From Amorphochlora amoebiformis (lineage: Eukaryota > Cercozoa > Chlorarachniophyceae), in contig BAAHQB010000288.1 of NCBI GenBank assembly GCA_054601695.1, positions 1-64,000 of the forward strand: a DNA stretch of 64,000 bases, in the 5' to 3' direction. The notes under the pieces are model-generated. The model was given only the letters and a program-made list of their open reading frames with translations, was not told the DNA's origin and did not search any database. This document shows positions 1-28,648 of this stretch, piece by piece (the stretch's first letter is position 1; each line of letters starts with the position of its first letter). A program made the position numbers and the translations under genes.

Positions 1-13
1 TATGTGTATATAG

Positions 14-71
<58 letters not shown>

Positions 72-107
72 GTACATATACACATATACACAAATATACA
101 AATACAC

Positions 108-145
108 ATTGAAATGTTTTATTCTAGGAAATCGTTTACTACATA
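108..145 (-). repeat. Copy of the 399-467 exon 3' part plus donor
   Basis: The segment acgatttcctagaataaaac and what follows match the 3' end of the neighbouring exon, with a gtgtat donor, but no acceptor is present. Confidence 0.6.
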
Positions 146-198
146 TATGTGTATATAGCTGTGTATATATATATGCATTTTTAGACATATATATATTA

Positions 199-306
<108 letters not shown>

Positions 307-398
307 TATATTTTTATATATATGTACGTTTATTTTAGTTCTATATATAACAATATATATACATATATACATATATATATATTTAAAGATATATATAC

Positions 399-7174
<6,776 letters not shown>

Positions 7175-7196
7175 CTAGGGTTACACGAAAGATGTC

Positions 7197-7595
7197 ATAA
7201 CCCTAACCCTAACCCTAACCCTAACCCTAACCCTAACCCTAACCCTAACCGTAACGACATCAGGGTAGGCTTAGAAGAATATTATGCTTATAAGTTTTAG
7301 AATGAGGTTAGGTTTATAGCTTAGACCTTAGGTATAATATTAGGGTTAGGATTAGGTTTACGGATAGAAAGAGGGTTAGGGTTAGGGTTAGGGTTAGGGT
7401 TAAGGTTAGGGTTAGGGTTAGGGTTTGAAAACCTTCGACAAAATCCCAGAAGAGGCCTCTAAATTAGGGTTACGGGTAAGGGCTATGGATAGGGTTAAGT
7501 TTGGGTTAGAAGAAAGTCTTAGAATTTGGGTTAGGGTCAGGGTTAGGGTTAGGGTTAGGGTTAGGGTTAGGGTTGGGGTTTAGGGTTAGGTTGAT
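7197..7595. repeat. Telomere-type block, C-rich then G-rich
   Basis: CCCTAA units at 7199-7250 are followed by TTAGGG-type units at about 7325-7590, with unique spacers between (7255-7320 and 7425-7520). Confidence 0.9.
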
Positions 7596-7763
7596 TTTGC
7601 TTAAAATGGGGGTATTTGGGTTTGTATGTGGTGAATACATATGCATATATATACTTGTATATATAATACAATGTGTTGGGTTTGTATTTTGTATGAATGT
7701 ATGAAACATATATGTATATAGTACTATATATGTGAAAGATTGTATAAATATATGAACACACAC

Positions 7764-7815
<52 letters not shown>

Positions 7816-7837
7816 GCACATACACACTCACACACAC

Positions 7838-7879
<42 letters not shown>

Positions 7880-7930
7880 GTGTATATATGTATATATATA
7901 TATATTATATGTGTATGTATTATACATAAT

Positions 7931-7978
<48 letters not shown>

Positions 7979-8099
7979 GTATATATGTATGTACTCACAT
8001 ACACCTATATCTATATATCTATATATCTATATATCTATATATATATATATAATATATCTATATACATATATATATATGTGTATATATATATATGTGTGT

Positions 8100-8196
<97 letters not shown>

Positions 8197-8200
8197 TAAC

Positions 8201-8252
8201 CGTGCAGTTTTGAGTTCGTCTTCTGAAAGAACGCCTTTGGCCACTACATATC
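8201..8252 (-). CDS. Candidate exon
   Basis: The 52-nt island lies between acceptor tattag and donor gttata. It encodes [16 protein letters not shown]. Its phase could not be chained to the next islands. Confidence 0.4.
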
Positions 8253-8291
8253 CTAATAATTATATATATATATATATATATATAAATATAT

Positions 8292-8394
<103 letters not shown>

Positions 8395-8405
8395 TATACA
8401 CACAC

Positions 8406-8479
<74 letters not shown>

Positions 8480-8543
8480 TACGTTATATATCATGGGTTG
8501 TATACATACATATGTAAATATGTATACACACATACACACACAC

Positions 8544-8595
<52 letters not shown>

Positions 8596-8660
8596 ACTTC
8601 TCCATATATATATAATGTACATACTTGAAATATCTATATATATGTCCTTATTTTGTGTAA

Positions 8661-9103
<443 letters not shown>

Positions 9104-9211
9104 TATATATAAACCCACTAACATCACCCAACTTTCAAATCAGCCTTAAGAAAAACCAAGGTATATGTTTATATATATGTATATATATATATATATATAA
9201 CATATAAATAT

Positions 9212-9271
<60 letters not shown>

Positions 9272-9340
9272 AGAGTGTGGCATGCATAACAGAACCCATA
9301 CACCAAGGAATATGTTTATATATATATATATATATATGTT

Positions 9341-9415
<75 letters not shown>

Positions 9416-9429
9416 GTGTATATAATATA

Positions 9430-9463
<34 letters not shown>

Positions 9464-9489
9464 GTATATACACATATATATACACACAC

Positions 9490-9601
<112 letters not shown>

Positions 9602-9641
9602 AGGATGGAATAAGAGAATTTATGAATGTGTATATATTGTA

Positions 9642-9679
<38 letters not shown>

Positions 9680-9683
9680 ATAT

Positions 9684-9833
<150 letters not shown>

Positions 9834-9937
9834 CATGTTATATCTAGGTTTATATATATATATATATATTCATATGTATACATATATAAGAGTATGTGCC
9901 TCTGTACATATTTAATGTATATATATATATATATATA

Positions 9938-9972
<35 letters not shown>

Positions 9973-10205
9973 TTATATATATACGTTATATATACATATA
10001 TATATATAATATCATATATATATATATAAAATATCAATATATATATATATATGTATATATTTATATATATATATATGTATGTATGAACTCACTGTACATG
10101 GTCTCTACGTGTCTCTGTATATACAGAATATATATAGTGTGTATATCTATATAAACATGTAATATATATATATATAATATATATATATCTGTACGTATAT
10201 ATATA

Positions 10206-10253
<48 letters not shown>

Positions 10254-10257
10254 TAAC

Positions 10258-10297
10258 CTTTTCATCAGAAAAATCGAACCTTGGTATAGAAGGGTAC
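10258..10297 (-). CDS. Candidate LRR-like exon
   Basis: The 40-nt island lies between acceptor ataaag and donor gttaat. It encodes [12 protein letters not shown]. Confidence 0.35.
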
Positions 10298-10314
10298 CTT
10301 TATAAATATATATG

Positions 10315-10489
<175 letters not shown>

Positions 10490-10540
10490 CGTGGATATAC
10501 ATGTGTGTATGGATGCTTATGTCATATATGTGTGTATATT

Positions 10541-10581
<41 letters not shown>

Positions 10582-10683
10582 ATATATATATATGTTGCAT
10601 ATACATATACATATTGTATATATATAAATATATTCTATATATATATATATATGTGTGTGTGTATTTTATGTATGTATGTATAC

Positions 10684-10727
<44 letters not shown>

Positions 10728-10775
10728 CATATATATATATAAATATATATAGAAATATATGCATATATATAAATC

Positions 10776-10819
<44 letters not shown>

Positions 10820-10904
10820 AATATATATAACGATAAATGCATTGCATACGCACATTCGTATACAAATATATTTTTAAGTTCCAATATATATGTACATACA
10901 TACA

Positions 10905-10936
<32 letters not shown>

Positions 10937-10984
10937 GCACTATCTATATATTGTAGTATATACTGCAATATGTATATATATATT

Positions 10985-11015
<31 letters not shown>

Positions 11016-11071
11016 ATGTATATATATAATATATATATTTGTATATATATATATATTTTCTTGATATTTAC

Positions 11072-11090
11072 CGTACTTTCTGACGACCTT
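11072..11090 (-). CDS. Candidate 19-nt exon
   Basis: It lies between acceptor acctag and donor gtaaat and reads KVVRKY. A longer alternative from an upstream AG reads PPPSYLEGRQKV. A telomere-type array lies directly upstream. Confidence 0.25.
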
Positions 11091-11116
11091 CTAGGTAAGA
11101 AGGTGGAGGCCCTAGG

Positions 11117-11716
11117 TAGGGTTAGGGTTAGGGTTAGGGTTAGGGTTAGGGTTAGGGTTAGGGTTAGGGTTAGGGTTAAGGTTAGGTTTGTGGCTAGGGT
11201 TAAGGTTAGGTTTAGGGTTAGGGTTAGGGTTAGGGTTAGGGTTAGGGTTAGGTTTAGGGTTAGTGTTAGGGTTAAAGTTAGGGTTAGGGTTAGGGTTAGG
11301 GTTAGCGTTTGAGTTAAGGTGGGTTAGAGTTAGGGTTAGGGTTTGGGTTAGGGTTAGGGTGAATTCGAGGATTAGCGTTTAAGTTTGTGTTAGGGTTAGG
11401 GTTAAGGTTAGGATTAGGGTTGGGTTAGGGTTAGGGTTAGGGCGAGGGTTAGGGTTAGGATTAGGGGTAGGGTTAGGGTTAGGGTTGGGGTTAGGGCTTG
11501 GGTTGGGATTAGGGTTAGGGTTAGGGTTAGGGTTAGGATTAGTGTTTAGGGTAATTAGGTTTAGGGTTAGGGTTAGGGTTAGGGTTAGGATTAGGGTCAG
11601 GGTTAAGATTCGTGTTAGAGTTAAGGTTAGGGTTAGGGTTAGGGCTAGGGTTAGGGTTATAGAAGGTTTTGGATTAGGGCTAGGGTTAGAGTTAAGGATA
11701 GGTTAGGGTTAGGTAT
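11117..11716 (+). repeat. Telomere-type array, G-rich strand on plus
   Basis: About 600 bp of TTAGGG with many single-base variants. It is less regular than the array at 5.2 kb. Confidence 0.95.
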
Positions 11717-11766
11717 ATCTGTATAAATATACATCTAAATATAATATATACACATACATATATTTA

Positions 11767-11808
<42 letters not shown>

Positions 11809-11906
11809 TTATACATATATATATATATAAATATATGTATATATATATGTAATATATATTTAAATGTATAAAACATTGGATGTATATATGCACTTATATA
11901 CACACA

Positions 11907-11985
<79 letters not shown>

Positions 11986-12202
11986 TTATATATTAAATAT
12001 ATATATGTATATATATATATTATATTACATATATATATACGTATATATCTATATCTATATGTATATGTACTATTTATATGTATATATATATATGTATATA
12101 TGTATATATATATCTCTTTTCTCTTTCTCTATCTCACTCTCTCTCTCTCTATCTTACTCTCTCTCTATACCCTCTCTCTCTCCCTCTCTCTCTCTATATA
12201 TC

Positions 12203-12359
<157 letters not shown>

Positions 12360-12384
12360 TATATACATATATACATATACACAT

Positions 12385-12454
<70 letters not shown>

Positions 12455-12474
12455 CAATATAAACGTATATATAC

Positions 12475-12522
12475 CTCGTAAGTGGTCCCATCGTTCTCCG
12501 TCACTTTCGTCTTAGTTCCCTT
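12475..12522 (-). CDS. Candidate exon with an upstream partial copy
   Basis: The 48-nt island lies between acceptor tcacag and donor gtatat. It encodes [16 protein letters not shown] in phase 0. A 5'-part copy lies at 12626-12656. A plus-strand reading ([13 protein letters not shown]) is also open. Confidence 0.4.
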
Positions 12523-12660
12523 CTGTGATATCAAGATATCTCTATATACATTAGATATATGAATATTTAGATATATGGATATTTATATTTAGATAAGTAG
12601 ATGTATTATATTTAGATGTCTATTTCTTCCGTCACTTTCGTCTTAGATCCCTTCTGATAT

Positions 12661-12702
<42 letters not shown>

Positions 12703-12750
12703 ATATTATATGTATATATCATATATACATATAAGAATGTGTACGCATGT

Positions 12751-12847
<97 letters not shown>

Positions 12848-13167
12848 ACATATATACACACAAATCATACATTCATTCCGTACAGTAACCTCCGAAGGTT
12901 AGTTTTAGGGTTAGAATTAGGCCTATAACTAGAAATTATTCAGCAAAATCGAGATTTATATCATCACCTCTCCCCCCCCCCATCACTCAACTCGTAAATA
13001 TTCAACTGACAAGAAAAATTTCCAGAAGGTTCCCGAGTGGATAAAACTCTTTCCACCCGGAATAAAATGCACCCTTTTCCCCTCTTTACTTCTTCAACCC
13101 CCTCCCCCCTCACCAAATAACTCAAAATCAAGCGAAAAGTTACGAAAATAAAGCGCCAAAAACTCGC

Positions 13168-13209
13168 CTTGAGCTCCTTCTTGGCTTTCAACAGCTCGGA
13201 GATGTTCAT
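13168..13209 (-). CDS. Possible first exon of the second gene
   Basis: The ATG reads MNISELLKAKKELK and is followed by caag and gcgagt, which would be a GC-type donor. The phase fits the island at 12475-12522. The frame also runs on as a 95-residue open frame with poly-G-coded glycine, which looks less like protein. Confidence 0.35.
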
Positions 13210-13600
13210 TCTTTCGGTTGGGTGAAAATGCGTGACAGGGCAGTTTTTCATTCTACACGTTGCGTGACATCACACTAAATCACGTTTTTGGATGTGACTT
13301 GATAAATAATCACGCATTCAGAGTGACTTTCGGATGAATCAGTTAGAAACAATGCGTGACGTCACGATAGGTCACGATAGTGTGACATGAAGGAGGAAGG
13401 TGAAATTGCGAAATGCCTCTAACCCTAACCCCCCCCCCCCCCACTCTCCCCAGATTCCTTCCTACTCCCTGGTGATTCTGGTCGTTTGCGAAATATTAAG
13501 AAAATAGAAAAAAAAATCGGGAGGGGGAGGTGTACGGATAACATTTGGATACCGGGAAGAAGAGATATTTTGCGATATTTTGAAAATAAATCGGCAAAAT
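13210..13600. promoter_or_regulatory. Possible divergent promoter with TGCGTGAC motifs
   Basis: This AT-poorer stretch contains tgcgtgac at 13229-13236, 13261-13268 and 13353-13360, the last overlapping the CRE-like palindrome TGACGTCA at 13357-13364. A possible minus ATG lies at 13209 and a plus ATG in a caaaATGG context at 13600 ([11 protein letters not shown]). Divergent use is inference. Confidence 0.35.
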
Positions 13601-13700
13601 GGTTTTGTCGGGGGTAGAAATATGGATATATGTATGTTGTTATGTGTAGTATGTATCGTGTGCGTGTTTTTCGGGAAATGTGGAATATGTACATATATGC

Positions 13701-13746
<46 letters not shown>

Positions 13747-13758
13747 AATTTCACACGC

Positions 13759-13794
<36 letters not shown>

Positions 13795-13884
13795 AGTATG
13801 TGTAATATTTTCCCTTAATACATGTATGCACATACACATATATGATACATATACTCTCATGTATACAATTATATACATATAATA

Positions 13885-13945
<61 letters not shown>

Positions 13946-14005
13946 TATGCCCATACATTTATTTGAATACATACACACACACACATACATACACACGAAC
14001 ATATG

Positions 14006-14041
<36 letters not shown>

Positions 14042-14065
14042 TATACGGACATGTATATATATATA

Positions 14066-14114
<49 letters not shown>

Positions 14115-14115
14115 A

Positions 14116-14167
<52 letters not shown>

Positions 14168-14206
14168 AATATATGTATAATATGTACATATATATATATA
14201 TGTATA

Positions 14207-14237
<31 letters not shown>

Positions 14238-14241
14238 TAAA

Positions 14242-14274
<33 letters not shown>

Positions 14275-14318
14275 CATATATATACATATACATAATATAC
14301 ATACACACACACACACAC

Positions 14319-14495
14319 ACTAACCATACTCAAACAGATAGAATGACAAATTGTCGTACAACGCTAACCATACTCAAACAGATAGAATGACAAATTGTCG
14401 TACAACGCTAACCATACTCAAACAGATAGAATGACAAATTGTCGTACAACGCTAACCATACTCAAACAGATAGAATGACAAATTGTCGTACAACG
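14319..14495. repeat. 44-bp tandem repeat, four units
   Basis: The units contain ctaaccatactcaaacagat. The last unit runs into the exon-like island at 14470-14597, so the repeat copies that exon's edge. Confidence 0.8.
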
Positions 14496-14597
14496 ATTCT
14501 ATCGCTCTCACTCTCATGGACCTCCTTAGCATACCTACATGCTGTAGCTCTTCTAATACTACTACAGCTAACGAATGATCCATTAAGTACGGAAAGG
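14470..14597 (+). CDS. Candidate LRR-like exon (strand not settled)
   Basis: Plus strand: acceptor caaacag, then [38 protein letters not shown] and STER up to donor gttagg. Minus strand, 14457-14567: [16 protein letters not shown], then IESLYDNLSFYLFEY, with acceptor cgttag and donor gttagc. The flanking edge duplications fit either strand. I favour plus because the better-supported gene downstream is on plus. Confidence 0.4.
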
Positions 14598-14955
14598 GTT
14601 AGGGTTATAGCTAGGGCTAGGGTTAGGGTTAGGGTTAGGGTTAGGGTTAGGGTTAGGATTCTAGGTTTAGGGTTATGTTAGAGCTAGGGTTAGATTCAGT
14701 TTGCATACCTACGTATTGTAGCTCTTCTAATACTACTACAGCTAACGAATGATCCATTAAGTACGGAAAGGGTTAGGGTTATAGCTAGGGCTAGGGTTAG
14801 GGTTAGGGTTAGGGTTAGGGTTAGGGTTAGGATTCTAGGGTTAGGGTTATGTTAGAGCTAGGGTTAGCATTAGGTTAGGTTCAGTTTGCATACCTACGTA
14901 TTGTAGCTCTTCTAATACTACTACAGCTAACGAATGATCCATTAAGTACGGAGAG
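14521..14955. repeat. Three copies of the 14.5-kb exon's right part plus telomere-like tail
   Basis: The segment tgtagctcttctaatactac recurs at about 14543, 14717 and 14900. Each copy is followed by agtacgg and a short TTAGGG-type array. Two copies lack the left part of the island. Confidence 0.75.
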
Positions 14956-15030
14956 GGTTAGGGTTAAAGCTAGGGCTAGGGTTAGGGTTAGGGTTAGGGT
15001 TCACACACACGTACATACATACACACGAAC

Positions 15031-15086
<56 letters not shown>

Positions 15087-15123
15087 GGACATATATATAT
15101 ATGTGTGTGTATATATATACTTA

Positions 15124-15208
<85 letters not shown>

Positions 15209-15209
15209 A

Positions 15210-15251
<42 letters not shown>

Positions 15252-15283
15252 GCCCATACATTTATTTGAATACACACACACAC

Positions 15284-15315
<32 letters not shown>

Positions 15316-15316
15316 A

Positions 15317-15366
<50 letters not shown>

Positions 15367-15397
15367 GCCCATACATTTATTTGAATAGTTATTCTAG

Positions 15398-15478
15398 GGT
15401 TAGGGTTAGGGTTATTATTCTAGGGTTAGGGTTAGGATTAGGGTTAGCGGTTCCAAATATCTTATATGTAATATGAAG

Positions 15479-15536
<58 letters not shown>

Positions 15537-15860
15537 AATGATATGCATTCAGATACGGGTTTAGTCTCCACTCTTGATCCCCCCCACCCAGGTATCTCTA
15601 ACCCTAACCCTAACCCTAACCCTAACCCTAACCCTAACCCTAATCCCAATCCTAACCCTAACCTCAACCCTAACCCTAACCCAACCCTTGGCTTTGAATC
15701 CCTAACCCTAACCAAACCCCTACACCTAAACCCTAAACACTAACCCTAACCCTAACCCTAACCTTAACTATAACCCTAACCCAAACCCTAACTCTGAGTC
15801 TCTAACCCTAACCCTAACCCTAACCCTAACTCTTGAATCCCTAGCCCTAACCCTAACTCT
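15398..15860. repeat. Telomere-type blocks
   Basis: TTAGGG units at 15398-15455 and CCCTAA-type units at 15598-15860, separated by (TA)n and the exon-like island at 15537-15597. Confidence 0.9.
15553..15591 (+). CDS. Candidate exon (strand not settled)
   Basis: Plus strand: acceptor cattcag, [12 protein letters not shown], donor gtatct. Minus strand, 15537-15597: [19 protein letters not shown] with acceptor gttag and donor gtgata. Confidence 0.3.
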
Positions 15861-15887
15861 TGGCGGTTTTGTAACCCTATTCCGCTT

Positions 15888-16365
15888 TTTTCTCTCTCTC
15901 GCTCTCTCCTCGGATTCTCTCTCTCTCCCTCACCCTGAATGCCTCTCTCTCTCTCTCTCCGCCTCTCTCTCTCCGCCACTCTCTCTCTCTCTTTCTCACA
16001 CTCACTCTCTCCGTCTCTCTCTTTCTCTCTCTTTCTCTCTTTTTCTTTTTTTCTCTCACTCTCTCTCTCTCACTATCTCTCTCTCTCACACGCACTGGCT
16101 CTCTCTCTCTCACTCACTCACTCTCTCCGTCTCTCTCTCTCTCTCTGACACTCTCTCGCTCTCTCTCTCTTTCCCTCTCTTACTCTCTCTCTCTTTACTA
16201 ACTATCTCTCCTTCACTCTCTCTCTCTATCACTCACTCTCTCACTCTCTCTCTCCCCTTCTCTCTCACCGTCTCTCTTCTCTCTCTCACTCTCTTTCTCT
16301 CTCTCACTCTCTTTCTCTCTCTTCTCTCTCTCACTCTCTTTCTCTCTCTCACTCTCTTTCTCTCA

Positions 16366-16397
<32 letters not shown>

Positions 16398-16850
16398 TTC
16401 TCTCACTCTCTCTCTTTCTCTCTCTCTCTCTCATTCTCTCTCTCTCTCTCTCATTCTCTCTCTCTCTCTCATTCTCTCTCTCACATACTCTCACTCTCTC
16501 TGTCTCACGCGCTCTCACACTCTCTCTCTCACTCTCTCTCTCTCGCACTCTCTTTCTCTCACTCTCTTTCTCTCACTCTCTTTCTCTCACTCTCTTTCTC
16601 TCACTCTCTTTCTCTCACTCTCTTTCTCTCACTCTCTTTCTCTCACTCTCTCTCTACCGCTCTGTCTCTCTAGCTCTGTAACGGTTCTCTCTCCTCTCTC
16701 TCTCTCCTCTCTCTCTCTCCTCTCTCTCTCTCCTCTCTCCCTCTCTTTCTCTCTCTCATTCTCATTCCCATATCTCTCTCTTTCTCCCTCTCATTCTCAT
16801 TCCAATATGGGTCTCTCTCTTTCTCTCTCTCATTCTCATTCCCATATGCG
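15888..16850. repeat. CT-rich polypyrimidine tract, about 960 bp
   Basis: Imperfect CT repeats with higher-order units such as actctctttctctc near 16550-16650 and cattctcattcc near 16757-16845. Confidence 0.95.
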
Positions 16851-16909
16851 GGAACCCTAACCTTGGTATTAGCAAACGAGGGCGAGTGTGTTCTTGCCGA
16901 CGTCGATGC

Positions 16910-17305
16910 AATTGTATTTGTGTGTTTTTGAGTTTGTGTTTGTGTACGTGTGAATGCATGGTTTTTTGTGCTTTTGTGCATGTGTTTACGTGTGTGTTCG
17001 CAAGTGTGTTTGTGTTTTTGTGTTCGTGTGTGCATGTGTGTTTTTTGTGTGTTTGTGAATGTGTTTACGTGTGTATGTGTGTTTTTGTGTGATTGCGAAT
17101 ATGTTTACGTGTGTTCGCGAGTGTGTTTGTGTTTGTGTGCGTGTGTGTATGTGTGTTTTTTTGTGTGTTTGTGATGTGTTCGCGAGTGTGTGTTTGTGTG
17201 TGTTTGCAAATGTGTGTTTTTGTATGTGTTTGTGAATGTGTTTACGTGTGTTCGCGAGTGTGTTTGTGGTTGTGTTCGTGTGTGTGTGTGTTTTGTGTGA
17301 TTTTA
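16910..17305. repeat. GT-rich minisatellite
   Basis: Irregular units of tgtgtttgtg and tgtgttcgcgagtgtg over about 400 bp. Open frames here (CVCVF) are repeat translations. Confidence 0.9.
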
Positions 17306-17363
17306 AATTTGATGCATATTTGGATGTATCTTATTTGGATTTTGTCCGATGAATATGTGTTAT

Positions 17364-17414
<51 letters not shown>

Positions 17415-17478
17415 ATATATATATATATATATATTGTATATGTTAGATGATATGTTAGATACATGTGTACTATATTAC

Positions 17479-17542
<64 letters not shown>

Positions 17543-17591
17543 ATGTATAAATGTTGTATATGTTATATGATATCTTACATATGTACATATT

Positions 17592-17640
<49 letters not shown>

Positions 17641-17773
17641 AATATATACATATATATATATGTAGATATACATATAATTTGTGTATAAACAGGTAAGGGA
17701 CACGTGCTTATTTTTCCTCTGGTTTCTTCAACACAGGTCATAATACATATATATATATATATATACATAATAT

Positions 17774-17821
<48 letters not shown>

Positions 17822-17831
17822 ATATATATAC

Positions 17832-17887
<56 letters not shown>

Positions 17888-17938
17888 TTATACCTATATC
17901 ATACATTACCTATATATATATATATATATACATATATA

Positions 17939-18007
<69 letters not shown>

Positions 18008-18155
18008 ATATAAATATTTACAATATATATATATATATATATATATATGCATGTATTATTGTACATTATATATACATATGGGTAAATATATGTTCATACA
18101 TATACATATGTACTATACATTATATAGATAGACGTATATATTTTTAGACTGTATA

Positions 18156-18193
<38 letters not shown>

Positions 18194-18339
18194 GAATATA
18201 TACATATACATATATATATATATATATATTTAATATGTATATACAGTTATATATATATATAAATATATTATATATATATATATATAAGTATATATAAGTA
18301 TGTTTTATATATATATATATATATATGTATAATATATAG

Positions 18340-18372
<33 letters not shown>

Positions 18373-18376
18373 ACAG

Positions 18377-18411
18377 CGGTATGGCCCGGCCCTCTTTCAA
18401 ATCAACAACGG
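18377..18411 (+). CDS. Candidate exon (strand not settled)
   Basis: Plus strand: acceptor ataacag, [11 protein letters not shown], donor gtagcg. Minus strand, 18375-18417: [13 protein letters not shown] with acceptor ttaaag and donor gttata. Confidence 0.3.
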
Positions 18412-18423
18412 GTAGCGCTTTAA

Positions 18424-18480
<57 letters not shown>

Positions 18481-18619
18481 CATATACAAATATGTATGTG
18501 TACATAACAATATATATATATATATATATATATTACATATACAAATATGTATATATGTGTATATAACAATATATATATATATATATATGTATTATATTTG
18601 TGGTCACATACATTTATAC

Positions 18620-18990
18620 ATGTCGTTGTTATAGCCTCTTGCTTACCAGAAGTGTGGTTTTGCTGTTTCTACTATAAAAGCTACGCATTGATACACATAC
18701 GTACATATTTGTCTCTTGTTTACCAAAACTGATTTGGTTTGTAATATATAAGCTAATTAATACACATACGTACATATTTGCTGCCGTTGTAGCCCTCTTG
18801 CTTACGAGAAGCGTGGTTTGGTTTGCAGTTTATAAGCTATTTAATACACATACATACATATATGTTGCTGTTTTATCCTCTTGCTTACCAGAAGTGTGGT
18901 TTCTTGTTTGCAGTATGAAAGCTATGCATTGATACAGACACGTACATATTTGTCTCTTGTTTATCAGAAGTGATTTGGTTTGCAGTAAAC
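18620..18990. repeat. 75- to 85-bp tandem repeat, five units
   Basis: The motif cttgcttaccagaag and variants recur at about 18641, 18714, 18799, 18882 and 18955, with shared acacatacgtacatattt. Some units contain tttgcag or gtaagc, so they may also be exon-edge copies, but I could not find the parent exon. Confidence 0.8.
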
Positions 18991-19350
18991 CCTAACCCTA
19001 ACCCTAACCTGACACCCTAACCCTAACCCGACACCCTAACCAGGCACCCTAACCCTAACCCTAACCATATCATATCCCTAACCCTAACCCCCCCCTAACC
19101 CTAATCCTACTAACCCTTACCCTATCCCTAACCCAAAAACTAACCCTAACCCTAACCCAAACCCTAACCCAAACCCTAACCCTAACCCTAACCCAAACCC
19201 TAACCCTAATTGTAACCCTATATACCGACACTCGACACCCGACAACGACACCCTAACCCTATCATATTCCTAACCCTAACCTTAACCCTAACCCTAACCC
19301 TATCCTAACCCTAATCCTAACCCTAACCCTAACCCTAACCCTAACCCTAA
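18987..19350 (-). repeat. Telomere-type array (CCCTAA on plus)
   Basis: Irregular CCCTAA with gacac interruptions. It ends exactly at the ccctaag acceptor of the 19352 exon. Confidence 0.95.
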
Positions 19351-19351
19351 G

Positions 19352-27447
<8,096 letters not shown>

Positions 27448-27556
27448 ATAGCTCCAAACATCTGCCACAGTGTGAACACAGTTTCCATAGCTTTTGTACT
27501 TATACTAGTTACAGATACTAGAGATAGTATCGGATCCTACTGAGATGAGTCCACAC

Positions 27557-27963
27557 TAGCCTAATGTCTAGAATGTATACACGTGGCCACACTAGCCTAA
27601 TGTATACACGTGGCCACACTAGCCTAATGTATACACGTGGCCACACTAGCCTAATGTATACACGTGGCCACACTAGCCTAATGTATACACGTGGCCACAC
27701 TAGCCTAATGTATACACGTGGCCACACTAGCCTAATGTATACACGTGGCCACACTAGCCTAATGTATACACGTGGCCACACTAGCCTAATGTATATACGT
27801 GGCCACACTAGCCTAATGTATACACGTGGCCACACTAGCCTAATGTATACACGTGGCCACACTAGCCTAATGTATACACGTGGCCACACTAGCCTAATGT
27901 ATACACGTGGCCACACTAGCCTAATGTATACACGTGGCCACACTAGCCTAATGTATACACGTG
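27557..27963. repeat. 27-bp satellite, about 15 units, with CACGTG
   Basis: The unit contains tatacacgtggccacactag. Units are nearly identical; one has tatatacgtgg. Because 27 is a multiple of three, both strands show long repeat frames (MYTRGHTSL and WPRVYIRLV), which I do not treat as genes. Confidence 0.9.
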
Positions 27964-28080
27964 TAAGTGATCATCCGATGTCAGATAAACTAGAATTGTT
28001 AGTTGTTTACAACTCGTAGAAATAACAATCAGTAGAATAACTGAGTCGTAGTCTGTGCAGCGTGTTGACAGAGGTTCACC

Positions 28081-28467
28081 GTTGATCACCTTGAAATCTT
28101 GTCATGTCGACATGAATATTGCGGCTTACATGTCGTCCTCTTGGAATCTATCAGCTGGGCTCACGTCCAGCTGGGGTATCCTATGCCGAATTATTATCTA
28201 GCCTAATCTATCCTAAGACTATTAAGCAACTATGACTTATGCCCGACGTGTGCCTTTATCCTTGGGCTAATCCCCGGGGAAGAGAGTTTTACACGCTTTT
28301 AGGTCTTGTCAGTTTCATGGATCGATGCCCAGTCCCATTCGACAGCCTTCGGTGATCAGTCGGCCGCTGCCTCCATCGGGGAGCTCGATATTTCCAAACT
28401 TGGTCTTGGGAGTAATGAGTAGTGCCTTGTGCTCTGTTACTTAACTTACATCATAGTTATTCGCTAG

Positions 28468-28507
<40 letters not shown>

Positions 28508-28648
28508 CCGACATCATTCACGTATAGTACCATTATATAGCAACTTATACATATATATATATAATCGTACACGTGAACGTGTATGTCGTACATGCAATAG
28601 CATGCATAGCACTCATTGGTACTCAACCTTTGTTTTTTATTCCAACGC
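28081..28648. repeat. Direct duplication, left copy
   Basis: The segment from about 28148 is nearly identical to 29811-30318 (for example ggggtatcctatgccgaatt). The first 65 bp match at only about 75 percent. It includes a (TA)n tract of different length in each copy. I recognise no RNA or protein in it. Confidence 0.85.

Noticed and set aside
11010-11706. VRVRVR, LGLGLG and NPNPNP frames
   Set aside because: They translate TTAGGG or CCCTAA arrays here and elsewhere (for example 21.1, 36.8, 51.5 and 60.3 kb).
12964-13251. 95-residue minus-strand frame as a single-exon gene
   Set aside because: Its second half depends on poly-G-coded glycines and has no family resemblance. Only the first 14 codons are kept, as a possible first exon.
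17690-17737. Short plus-strand intron (gtaaggg to acacag)
   Set aside because: The splice signals look perfect, but the flanks are (TA)n. A minus-strand reading ([13 protein letters not shown]) is equally possible. Left uncalled.
27518-28019. 141- and 151-residue repeat proteins of the 27-bp satellite
   Set aside because: A period that is a multiple of three keeps both strands open. There is no start context, no splice logic and no codon-position bias in the differences.
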